From Planctomycetota bacterium (GTDB lineage Bacteria > Planctomycetota > Phycisphaerae > WQYP01), in assembly GCA_021795535.1 (NCBI GenBank), contig JAJYPG010000019.1, positions 1 through 10,217 of the forward strand: 10,217 nt of DNA. Reading direction: 5' to 3'. The translations under genes were made by a program, and so were the position numbers. Under the pieces are notes generated by a model. It saw only the letters and a list, made by a program, of their open reading frames with translations, was not told the DNA's origin and did not search any database. Below, piece by piece: positions 1-5,785 of this stretch (its first letter is position 1; the number at the start of each line of letters is the position of its first letter).

Positions 1-5
1 GAGCG

Positions 6-1469
6 TCAGGACCTGTCTGGTTGACCCGGGAAGCTGTGGGCCTCTGGGGGCGAATTAAAAGGTATGTCCACGGCCGCGATGTAATGGCCATCCGGACTGA
101 TGACGGCTTTCAGGACCGTTGCCGCTGGCGTGGATATAACCAGGTGAAAAGATGCGGTACGCAGGTTGATGGCGTAAAAGTGCAGGAATCGTCCAGAAAA
201 CCAGGTTTGGCCACCCAGAAACGCGCCCTGCGGCGAGGAATAAAACGGCTGGATATTAAAAGGAATAACGACGTGGCCGCGCAGGTTAATGCCCAGCGGC
301 ACCAGTGGAGCGTCGACCCGCGCGTTCCATATTCTTACCGATGTGGCCGGTAATGGATTGACGTGATTCGCAGAATTAGATTTTCCGGAATTGAACATTA
401 TTGTCGGAAGAAGAAGTGGGTCGAGAGGCTGTGCCGTGTTTCCCGGCGGCAACACGGGGACGGGGCGGCTTGGCTGATTCAGATTAGGAATTATCACTCG
501 TTTTACAATTTGTGGTGGACGCGGCGGAAATGAACCTGGAAGACCGGGAAAACCAGGCAGATTGGCTCCGCCAATAACCGATTGATTGCGCAGCGCATAT
601 TGAAATGGTGTTATTCCAATTTGTATAGTGGGTTTAATTCTGAACAAAATATTGCCTGATATGCCGAGATTTTTTTTGGATAACAACAACGGCATGCGGC
701 CAATCCTGGGTGTATTCGTAGTGAATTGCAGTACGTCATAAATGGTTCCGTGCGGTGGAATATGGCAATTTTGCCATTCAAATCCGGGAATGGAAGTGTT
801 CGCGATGCCAAACCGCGTGCCTGCGTCGAGATGATTTCCTGAATTCTGGTTTCCGAAGAAGATTAGATTTCGCAGCCGGGTCTTCAATGATTCACCGCTG
901 ATTGCCGATTTATTGAATCCATATTTGCTGCCTGTAATACGCCAACTGGAATACGGAACAGCGCGGGATTCCGATGTATTGTGAATTCTGACAAACACCA
1001 GAATCCGCTCTTGCCGAACGTTGCTGGCAAGCACCAGGGAGTCTAAAACACAATGGCGAATGCTTACCTGACATGGCCCCGCGGACGCACCGCCGCCCGG
1101 TGCCGTCCTTTGAACAATGGAGCCTTGACCGATCGGAAAATTATTTTGTCCACCATGAATGGAAATTTGATTGAATTGCACAAAAGCCGCGACGAGTCCG
1201 GTCAGATACAGGCCCACCCAGAACAGGCCAAGCAGGTCAGCCGGTGCCCGGTAAGATGGACTTGCGGTGGACCGTGCAAAAGTTCGCGACGAGACGGAAA
1301 CGGGAGCCTGCCTGATTTTCGGAGCGACTTGGCGCGGTCCTTTGGATGTTGATGTTTGCGCAGCTTCAAGCATGGCGCAATTAGGGCAGATCACCCGTCC
1401 ATTGCGAACCATGGCCGAGGCATTAAAGGGAATTTGCCGCCCGCACGCCGTACAAATTTCTGAATCCAT
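6..1469 (-). CDS. Zinc-ribbon, single-TM protein with large extracytoplasmic domain; function unknown
   Basis: Complete 487-residue protein (ATG at 1469, TGA at 6-8). Seen: residues 6-31 hold two CxxC pairs (C6/C9 and C28/C31), a short zinc ribbon. Residues 40-76 are a basic Ser/Pro-rich linker, 79-97 one hydrophobic helix, and the rest is polar, so the topology is probably ribbon in the cytoplasm and C-terminus outside. Near residues 133-178 lies a beta-rich stretch containing NTSESRAVPYSSW, a pattern I associate with planctomycete membrane-anchored hypotheticals. Roughly 300-355 is a Pro-rich segment (FPGLPGSFPPRPP), then a second beta-rich domain runs to the end. The start lies 4 nt after the stop of the RDD gene with no clear Shine-Dalgarno, so translational coupling is likely. 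The ribbon plus sensor-like outer domain suggests a membrane sensor or scaffold, but no enzyme motif is present and I do not assign a function. Confidence 0.8.
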   Translation of the reverse strand: MDSEICTACGRQIPFNASAMVRNGRVICPNCAMLEAAQTSTSKGPRQVAPKIRQAPVSVSSRTFARSTASPSYRAPADLLGLFWVGLYLTGLVAAFVQFNQISIHGGQNNFPIGQGSIVQRTAPGGGASAGPCQVSIRHCVLDSLVLASNVRQERILVFVRIHNTSESRAVPYSSWRITGSKYGFNKSAISGESLKTRLRNLIFFGNQNSGNHLDAGTRFGIANTSIPGFEWQNCHIPPHGTIYDVLQFTTNTPRIGRMPLLLSKKNLGISGNILFRIKPTIQIGITPFQYALRNQSVIGGANLPGFPGLPGSFPPRPPQIVKRVIIPNLNQPSRPVPVLPPGNTAQPLDPLLLPTIMFNSGKSNSANHVNPLPATSVRIWNARVDAPLVPLGINLRGHVVIPFNIQPFYSSPQGAFLGGQTWFSGRFLHFYAINLRTASFHLVISTPAATVLKAVISPDGHYIAAVDIPFNSPPEAHSFPGQPDRS

Positions 1470-1473
1470 AAGT

Positions 1474-1998
1474 CTAATCCATTACCACGCGAGTGCTCGC
1501 GACAAGATCATGCAATGATCGTTGTGCGCGAAAGTCGAACGGCGTCATAATAAAATCAAGAAGCTGCCATAGATATAATAGAACAAGTGTGACGGCTATA
1601 ACCCAGTCATTAACAACGCCAATGATATAGGGGCCAACCAGCAGAGGGAAAAAAAATAATCCGGGAAACAGTATGCTGCGCAGAAATATCTGCCCCTGTG
1701 ACGGTCCGGAGCCGGATATATCCACGACCCTAAGACATAAAAGGGTTTTACCGGGTGTGCGTCCCATCAGGCCGTGGAACAATCCGAAGTAACATATCTG
1801 CACCCATAGGCATGCGAGTATGAAATTCCGGTAACCGGGTTCCAGTGGCAGGATCAGCATCCTCTTGGGAGTTAGAATTGTGACATTGAAGCTCCACCAG
1901 TTAAGAATCTGGACAATGGAAAAAAGCAGGACGACGTCTATGAACCAGGCGGCCAGCCGTCGGTAAAAACTTGGTGTTTCCATCGCGTAAAGCGCCAT
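1474..1998 (-). CDS. RDD family integral membrane protein
   Basis: RDD proteins are small multi-pass membrane proteins, some linked to ion/proton antiport, most of unknown role. From the chosen ATG the protein is 174 residues. The family landmarks are visible: FYRRLAAWFID at 11-21 (the R and D of the name), GRTPGKTLLCLRVVD at 79-93, and the closing QRSLHDLVASTRVV at 159-172. Hydrophobic helices lie near 18-34, 58-76, 109-127 and 132-151. The open reading frame extends upstream to an ATG at 2133 (219 aa). I prefer 1998 because the family domain normally begins within a few residues of the N-terminus, an AGGG sits 8 nt upstream, and a good promoter-like pair (2050-2078) lies inside the extension. 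An ATG at 1983 is a third option. It is followed after 4 nt by the zinc-ribbon gene. Family assignment is firm; start and function are not. Confidence 0.85.
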   Translation of the reverse strand: MALYAMETPSFYRRLAAWFIDVVLLFSIVQILNWWSFNVTILTPKRMLILPLEPGYRNFILACLWVQICYFGLFHGLMGRTPGKTLLCLRVVDISGSGPSQGQIFLRSILFPGLFFFPLLVGPYIIGVVNDWVIAVTLVLLYLWQLLDFIMTPFDFRAQRSLHDLVASTRVVMD

Positions 1999-2049
1999 TG
2001 CCGAAACCCTGGAAGTTTGAAAGCTGTTAAACCCGTACGAGATGTTTTG

Positions 2050-2078
2050 ATGGTAAACCTGAGATGCTATTTCGTCAA
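2050..2078 (-). promoter_or_regulatory. Candidate sigma70-type promoter for the RDD/zinc-ribbon operon
   Basis: On the minus strand TTGACG (2078-2073, 5/6 match to -35) is followed after exactly 17 nt by TACCAT (2055-2050, 4/6 match to -10). The predicted start of transcription is near 2043, about 45 nt before the ATG at 1998. It lies inside the longer RDD reading frame, which argues that the longer N-terminus is not used from this promoter. The -10 is weak, so this is only a candidate. Confidence 0.4.
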
Positions 2079-2229
2079 ACCGCAACTCCCGATTTTCCGG
2101 CAAGAAGACGTGAGAGTTTTTGTGGACCGCCATTGGCCAGCAACGGATCTGCCGTAGCGCAAATACGTGGAAAGTTTACGCCCCCTCAGGGATACACATC
2201 GGGCTGGATTGCGCTGGCTGTTTGCCCAA

Positions 2230-3207
2230 TCAGTGCGTGGGGTGTGCCGGTGGCTGCGGAACAGGAGACTCGGTTGTTTGTGGCTGGGGTTCAGATGGCA
2301 AGGTGGTGCGCGAATTAACAATTCCGCCGATGCCTGCCAGGGAAAGCTCAACAATTATCTGCACGACGCGCAAAATGGCCACAGCCACCACCACAAGCTG
2401 CGGTATTCCCAGCAATGGGCCAAGAAAAAGCATTTGCACGCCATCGCGCACGCCAAGGCCGCTGGGCAGCAGGCTGAACATTCCCAGACTCACCGAAAGC
2501 GCAAAAACTCCGGTGAGTTTAACAATTTCCAGAAAGGCGATCGGATGCAGGGCACGCACCGAAGCCCAGAGTGCGATGCCGCCAAAAATCCAACAGGGCA
2601 TAAAGCGAATAACCGCGCCAATCATATCGCGAAGGGCGAACCTGCGGTTCAGGGGAATCGGGCCGCGCTTCATGGATTTTAAGGCCAGATTGATGACGGG
2701 AAAAAAGATGCGCGGATGAAAAAAACACAACAGCAGTGTAATAAGGACCAAACAGCAGGCGATATAGAATGGATGATCGCGGGCGGCCACCAGAAGCGTC
2801 AGCGCGCCAACCAGCCCGCCGGAAAGTGTGTACATGGCATTTTCCAGGAGTGTGGAAAGAAGACAAACTTCGCGTGTCATGCCCGCGCGGTGTGTTCGTC
2901 CCAGACGAATAATTACAAGAAAAACCTTGCCTGGAGCATATTTTCCCAACTGGCTGTAGACATACGCCCCTAAAAGCGGAACGGTGTTGCTGCGGTCCCC
3001 CATACGCCGCGCCAGCCACAGCCAGGTAAGGGCGTTGGTGGTCATAATTCCCAGAAAACAGAGTGGAATAAGCAGCAGGAACCGCCAGTCCAGATGGACA
3101 GAATAAGAACCTACCTTTTCCCAGGCATGGTGGAGCTTGAAAAAAACGAAGCCAAGAATGGCCACCATGACCACGAATTTCAGGATGAGTATCAGTGTTC
3201 GCTTCAC
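2230..3207 (-). CDS. Lysylphosphatidylglycerol synthase TM-region (YbhN/UPF0104) family membrane protein
   Basis: Multi-pass inner-membrane protein of the family that includes the flippase part of MprF and YbhN. Members move or modify lipids or contribute to glycolipid assembly; the substrate here is unknown. From GTG at 3207 it is 325 residues, the usual family length. Seen: first helix at 4-24, second near 43-65, then a conserved SQLGKYAPGK loop (85-94), LLENAMYTLSG (120-130), several further helices, and LPSGLGVRDGVQ (247-258), which matches the family P-x-GLG-x-R-[DE]-G motif. A Pro/Gln-rich tail (about 303-325) follows the last helix. The frame stays open upstream to an ATG at 3450, but that would cross the rpsD terminator and overlap the end of rpsD, and the added residues are hydrophilic and family-atypical. 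GTG 3207 is therefore preferred, although only a weak SD-like AGCGAG precedes it. The 96 nt to the RDD frame downstream hold no clear terminator. Confidence 0.85.
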   Translation of the reverse strand: MKRTLILILKFVVMVAILGFVFFKLHHAWEKVGSYSVHLDWRFLLLIPLCFLGIMTTNALTWLWLARRMGDRSNTVPLLGAYVYSQLGKYAPGKVFLVIIRLGRTHRAGMTREVCLLSTLLENAMYTLSGGLVGALTLLVAARDHPFYIACCLVLITLLLCFFHPRIFFPVINLALKSMKRGPIPLNRRFALRDMIGAVIRFMPCWIFGGIALWASVRALHPIAFLEIVKLTGVFALSVSLGMFSLLPSGLGVRDGVQMLFLGPLLGIPQLVVVAVAILRVVQIIVELSLAGIGGIVNSRTTLPSEPQPQTTESPVPQPPAHPTH

Positions 3208-3292
3208 ACAATCTCGCTTTGGGTCCGTTTCCGTTCCAGCCCGGTCACCTTGGGACCAGGCCCGATTTAACTCCCTTGGCCTCTTTTTGACC

Positions 3293-3324
3293 GCGTTAGG
3301 CAGGTCTGCCTCAGGTAAAAACGC
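3293..3324 (-). other. Stem-loop in the leader region of the YbhN-like gene
   Basis: Between the rpsD terminator and the GTG at 3207 the DNA contains the palindrome AGGCAG-GT-CTGCCT (3298-3311), flanked by GCGTT (3293-3297) and AACGC (3320-3324), which can extend the stem across an 8-nt bulge. An alternative small hairpin, TCAGG/CCTGA, uses part of the same bases. No T-run follows on either strand, so it is not a terminator. It could be an operator or an RNA structure; I see no proof of either. Confidence 0.3.
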
Positions 3325-3362
3325 CTGAAGCCGTTGCTTGTTGCCTGGGGGTTGGCGTAGAG

Positions 3363-3399
3363 TAAAAAAAACGGCGTCCAGCCACGCTGAACGCCGTTT
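3363..3399 (-). terminator. Rho-independent terminator of rpsD
   Basis: On the minus strand a 9-bp perfect stem AAACGGCGT/ACGCCGTTT (3399-3391 with 3377-3369) encloses a 13-nt loop and runs directly into eight T residues (3371-3364). It begins 34 nt past the rpsD stop codon. The plus strand has no T-run after the stem, so it is directional. It separates rpsD from the downstream membrane-protein genes. Confidence 0.9.
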
Positions 3400-3433
3400 G
3401 ATTGGCCGGGGGAAATTGGCAATTCCGATCAGC

Positions 3434-4030
3434 TTACCGATAAAATTCAATGATCAAATTGGCATTAATCTGGAACGGAATTTGTTCGGGATTCGGCAGT
3501 ACCAGTACTTTGGCTTCCATCTGTGCGGGATTGAATTCCAGCCAGGCCGGCAACTGATGCCCGGCCAGACCTTCCATGTTTTCCCGCATAATTTTGTGAA
3601 ATTTTTCCCGGAATGTAATGACCATGCCGGGTATTACCTGAAAACTGGCAACATCCACCTTTTTGCCATTCACGCGGACCTGCCCATGTGCAACCATCTG
3701 CCGGGCGGCCCAAATGGACCGCACGACGCCCAGTCGGCGCACCACGTTGTCCAGGCGGCATTCCAGCAACTGCTGCAGTGTTACCGCGGTATTGCCCTTG
3801 GCTTGTTTGGCTGTGGCCATGTAGCGGCGGAAAGGCTTTTCCAACACGCTGTAATGGGCCTTCAAACGCTGCTTTTCACGCAGACGAATGCCATATTCCG
3901 ACAAACGCTTGGCGCGAAAGCCGTGCATGCCGGGGGCGACAAATTCCGATTTGTTATGTTTGGGCAGATCGGCAATGGCGACGCCCAAACGACGGGAAAG
4001 GCGGACTTTTGGTCCAAGATAACGGGACAT
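3434..4030 (-). CDS. rpsD: 30S ribosomal protein S4
   Basis: S4 is a primary 16S rRNA-binding protein that nucleates assembly of the 30S body and in many bacteria represses its own mRNA. The 198-residue protein shows the N-terminal signature MSRYLGPKVRLSRRLG, the PGMHG turn (33-37), YGIRLREKQRLKAHY (46-60) and FRRYM (67-71). The S4 RNA-binding domain spans about 91-155 (CRLDNVVRRLG...ARQMVAHGQVRVNGKKVD...PGMVI). The N-terminal zinc-binding cysteines of some S4 proteins are absent, so this is a Zn-independent form. The start is set by a strong AAGGAGT 5 nt before the ATG. It is not in an alpha operon (no rpsM, rpsK or rpoA next to it) and has its own promoter candidate, long leader and terminator, so it is a monocistronic unit. 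Confidence 0.97.
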   Translation of the reverse strand: MSRYLGPKVRLSRRLGVAIADLPKHNKSEFVAPGMHGFRAKRLSEYGIRLREKQRLKAHYSVLEKPFRRYMATAKQAKGNTAVTLQQLLECRLDNVVRRLGVVRSIWAARQMVAHGQVRVNGKKVDVASFQVIPGMVITFREKFHKIMRENMEGLAGHQLPAWLEFNPAQMEAKVLVLPNPEQIPFQINANLIIEFYR

Positions 4031-4063
4031 GAATACTCCTTAACACGTTAACCAGAATCGCCT

Positions 4064-4093
4064 GCCGCGGGAAAATGTCCCATCCCAAGCGGC
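4064..4093 (-). promoter_or_regulatory. Stem-loop in the rpsD leader, possible S4 autoregulatory site
   Basis: On the minus strand GCCGC (4093-4089) pairs with GCGGC (4068-4064), and inside it, across a 2-nt bulge, GGGA pairs with TCCC around a 10-nt loop. It ends about 20 nt upstream of the rpsD Shine-Dalgarno. In species where rpsD is monocistronic, S4 is known to bind a structured leader of its own mRNA. That this stem serves that role is inference. Confidence 0.35.
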
Positions 4094-4216
4094 ATGTTCA
4101 CACCTCTTCCCGCTATTTTGCATTTGGCGGAAAAGTGCCTGGTCACTCTCAAAGCCGTCGTACCTGCGGAAGAAAACAATCTTCCAAGGCCTTCTCGGCG
4201 AATGTATAGCCCATTA

Positions 4217-4245
4217 ACAATAAACGTAATCCAATTGCAGGTCAA
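4217..4245 (-). promoter_or_regulatory. Candidate promoter of rpsD
   Basis: Minus-strand TTGACC (4245-4240, 5/6 to -35), 17-nt spacer, TATTGT (4222-4217, 4/6 to -10). It lies immediately past the wrbA stop codon and would give an rpsD leader of roughly 180 nt. A TATACA about 14 nt further downstream lacks a good -35 partner. No terminator-like hairpin is seen between wrbA and rpsD, so some read-through from wrbA is possible. Confidence 0.45.
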
Positions 4246-4251
4246 GAGGCC

Positions 4252-4875
4252 TCATTTATTTGTAACGAGCTTCGCGGCAATTTGTGCCACATGCTTTCCC
4301 TGAAAGCGTGCAATGGCCAATTCATTTTCACTGGGCATGCGTTTGCCATCACCGCCCGTGATGGTTGTTGCGCCGTAAGGCGTCCCACCGGACATTTCGC
4401 CAATGGCTAGCAGCCGTTGTTCGGAATAGGGGACGCCGACAATCACCATTCCATGATGCAGCAAAGTTGTATGAAAGCTGGTGATGGTGGTTTCCTGACC
4501 GCCATGCTGACTCGCGGTACTGGCGAAAACGCTGCCCACTTTGCCAACAAGTTTGCCGTGAAACCACAATTGTCCGGTTTGATCCAGAAAATTGCGCATT
4601 TGTGCGGCCATATTGCCAAAACGGGTCGGAGTGCCAAAAATAATCGCATCGGCCTGGGGCAATTGCTCCGGCTTGATCACTGGAATGTGGGCAAAAGCCT
4701 GGCGTGCCCCGGTCGCTCCGGCTTTTTCCAGCGCTTCGGGTGTCATAATTTCGGGCACCTGAAAAAGCTGGACATCGGCGCCGGGAACTTCGCGGGCACC
4801 GGCGGCCACGGCCTCGGCCATGGTGTGGATGTGCCCATACATGCTGTAAAAAACAACCTGAACTTTAACGGACAT
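4252..4875 (-). CDS. wrbA: NAD(P)H:quinone oxidoreductase, type IV (WrbA family flavoprotein)
   Basis: Cytoplasmic FMN-dependent enzyme that reduces quinones by two electrons, avoiding semiquinone radicals. The 207-residue product matches the family length. Seen: flavodoxin-like FMN phosphate loop [11 protein letters not shown] (10-20), [20 protein letters not shown] (81-100), [12 protein letters not shown] (119-130), [11 protein letters not shown] (140-150) and [15 protein letters not shown] (163-177), all hallmarks of WrbA. The ATG at 4875 is chosen over the one at 4902 because AAGGAG lies 7 nt before it and the FMN fold starts at once (VKVQVVFYS). It lies 43 nt after the marR stop with no terminator between, so the two form an operon driven from the promoter at 5451-5478. 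Likely induced when the MarR protein senses quinones or oxidants (inference from the pairing). Confidence 0.95.
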   Translation of the reverse strand: MSVKVQVVFYSMYGHIHTMAEAVAAGAREVPGADVQLFQVPEIMTPEALEKAGATGARQAFAHIPVIKPEQLPQADAIIFGTPTRFGNMAAQMRNFLDQTGQLWFHGKLVGKVGSVFASTASQHGGQETTITSFHTTLLHHGMVIVGVPYSEQRLLAIGEMSGGTPYGATTITGGDGKRMPSENELAIARFQGKHVAQIAAKLVTNK

Positions 4876-4918
4876 GATTGAACTCCTTAAGTAATGATAC
4901 ATAACAAACGAACTATAT

Positions 4919-5443
4919 CTAAATTTCGGTTTCCGGATTTAATCCCGCCGTGGTATACCCTTTTTCCATAAGCCCTCTTTCAAGTTGATCAAGCGATTCC
5001 TGAAGCCCCTGTTGATTGGTCGCAGACAGGTTGCCAAAAACATCTTGAATGGATCGGTCTACCAGTGGGCCAAGTTGTGCAAAAAGGCTTCTTCCGGTGT
5101 TGGTAAGAAACAGATTTTTCGCCCGCCCGTCGCGCAGATCGGGTTTCCGCCTGATCAACCCCGCTTCTTCCATGCGGGTAAGCACGGTGCAGACATTTCC
5201 CTTGGTTACCAGCATATGTTCGGCAAGCTCTTGTTGGGAAATTCCCTCGCCGGCATCCAGAATGGCCAAAATTTCGAATTGTGCCAAGGTGACATTCCGT
5301 TGGCGCAACGTCGCTCCCATAAGCCGCGCCATGCGCCAATAGACACGGGCAATTTGCAGCCAATTCTGGCGGGGCAATTCCGCAGGTGAATAGACCACCT
5401 TGAGGCGGGACTGAATGGATGGTATGTTCAAGTTCGCACACAT
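4919..5443 (-). CDS. MarR-family winged-helix transcriptional regulator
   Basis: A dimeric DNA-binding repressor of 174 residues. The winged helix is clear: [15 protein letters not shown] (51-65), [32 protein letters not shown] (69-100, recognition helix about 81-96) and the wing with D-x-R-D-G-R (102-107) followed by NLFLTNTG. Dimerisation helices flank it (about 27-46 and 120-160). Cys2 and Cys85 are present; Cys85 sits in the recognition-helix region, so thiol-based sensing is possible but unproven. Gene order marR-wrbA recalls MarR proteins such as MhqR that control quinone detoxification. The ATG at 5443 has no Shine-Dalgarno and lies at the predicted transcription start, so translation may be leaderless; a GTG at 5398 is the alternative. 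Confidence 0.92.
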   Translation of the reverse strand: MCANLNIPSIQSRLKVVYSPAELPRQNWLQIARVYWRMARLMGATLRQRNVTLAQFEILAILDAGEGISQQELAEHMLVTKGNVCTVLTRMEEAGLIRRKPDLRDGRAKNLFLTNTGRSLFAQLGPLVDRSIQDVFGNLSATNQQGLQESLDQLERGLMEKGYTTAGLNPETEI

Positions 5444-5450
5444 TAGTTTA

Positions 5451-5478
5451 ATTGTATACCAATTTTATACATTGTCAA
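5451..5478 (-). promoter_or_regulatory. Near-consensus sigma70 promoter of marR-wrbA
   Basis: On the minus strand TTGACA (5478-5473, perfect -35), 16-nt spacer, TACAAT (5456-5451, 5/6 to -10). The spacing predicts initiation near 5444, one base before the marR ATG at 5443. This is the best promoter in the window. Confidence 0.75.
5453..5471. promoter_or_regulatory. Palindromic operator, probable MarR self-repression site
   Basis: TGTATA-N7-TATACA (arms 5453-5458 and 5466-5471) is an exact 6-bp inverted repeat whose 19-bp span overlaps the -10 element and spacer of the marR promoter. Size, AT-richness and position match known MarR-family operators. Binding there would block polymerase and give autoregulation (inference). 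Confidence 0.6.
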
Positions 5479-5486
5479 CCTGCTCA

Positions 5487-5508
5487 GCCATTTCTTTCAC
5501 GAAATGGC
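5487..5508. repeat. 22-bp perfect palindrome upstream of the marR promoter
   Basis: GCCATTTC and GAAATGGC (8-bp perfect arms at 5487-5494 and 5501-5508) enclose a 6-nt loop. It lies 9 bp upstream of the marR -35. No convergent gene ends here, so a terminator makes little sense despite the plus-strand ATTTT a few bases later. A second operator is the simpler reading. Confidence 0.55.
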
Positions 5509-5553
5509 CGCATTTTAAAACTTGTCTGCGGCCAATAAATCGGGGTGATTGTG

Positions 5554-5665
5554 TTATCGTCCGCAGCGAAGGCATCAAGTTCCAATAGTTAGCGTCCGTA
5601 TAAAAAAATATTTTAATTTTAGTGTCCGTTTCGAGTTATCCATGATGTGAAAGGTTCTGTCCGGA
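5554..5665 (+). repeat. Four spaced near-direct repeats with GTCCG core
   Basis: TTATCGTCCGC (5554-5564), TTAGCGTCCGT (5589-5599), TTAGTGTCCGT (5619-5629) and TTCTGTCCGGA (5655-5665). The GTCCG cores start at 5559, 5594, 5624 and 5659, giving spacings of 35, 30 and 35 bp. The second and third copies match at 10 of 11 positions and flank an AT-rich run. The last contains the palindrome GTCCGGAC. Possible binding-site array for the downstream gene. Confidence 0.45.
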
Positions 5666-5785
5666 CGAATTGAATATCAGGGGGAATGCGTGCGGTTGGA
5701 ATCCACTTGCAAGAGCATCCGCGCTGGCGGGGACTCGCCGTGTTTCAGGTGCGGATGGACGGTGTCCTAACCCAAGGGGCATACC

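Larger units (their letters stand above)
5444..5785. other. Divergent intergenic region between marR and the pseudopilin-like gene
   Basis: 342 bp without a supported gene. From left to right it holds the marR promoter/operator, the 22-bp palindrome, a set of four GTCCG-containing near repeats (5554-5665) around an AT-rich run (5599-5620), and the Shine-Dalgarno of the plus-strand gene. I find no convincing -35/-10 pair for the plus-strand gene; TATAAA at 5599-5604 lacks a good -35 partner. Confidence 0.6.

Noticed and set aside
2120..2719. 199-residue plus-strand frame opposite the YbhN-like gene
   Set aside because: Antisense shadow; low-complexity, basic composition and no motif.
3208..3450. 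81-residue N-terminal extension of the YbhN-like protein
   Set aside because: It would be read across the rpsD intrinsic terminator and overlap the rpsD 3' end; it lacks family resemblance, and GTG 3207 gives the normal length.
3338..4051. 237-residue plus-strand frame opposite rpsD
   Set aside because: Antisense shadow of a highly conserved ribosomal gene; composition follows the opposite-strand codons and no family motif is present.
4048..4245. 65-residue minus-strand frame in the rpsD leader
   Set aside because: No ribosome site or domain; it coincides with the leader and its stem-loop, so chance is the better explanation.
4876..4902. Upstream ATG adding nine residues to WrbA
   Set aside because: The AAGGAG site lies inside this stretch, correctly spaced for the ATG at 4875.
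5694..5712. Possible sigma54 promoter (TTGGAATC...TTGCA) before the pseudopilin gene
   Set aside because: The GG-to-GC distance is 9 nt instead of the required 10, and the -24 block matches poorly.
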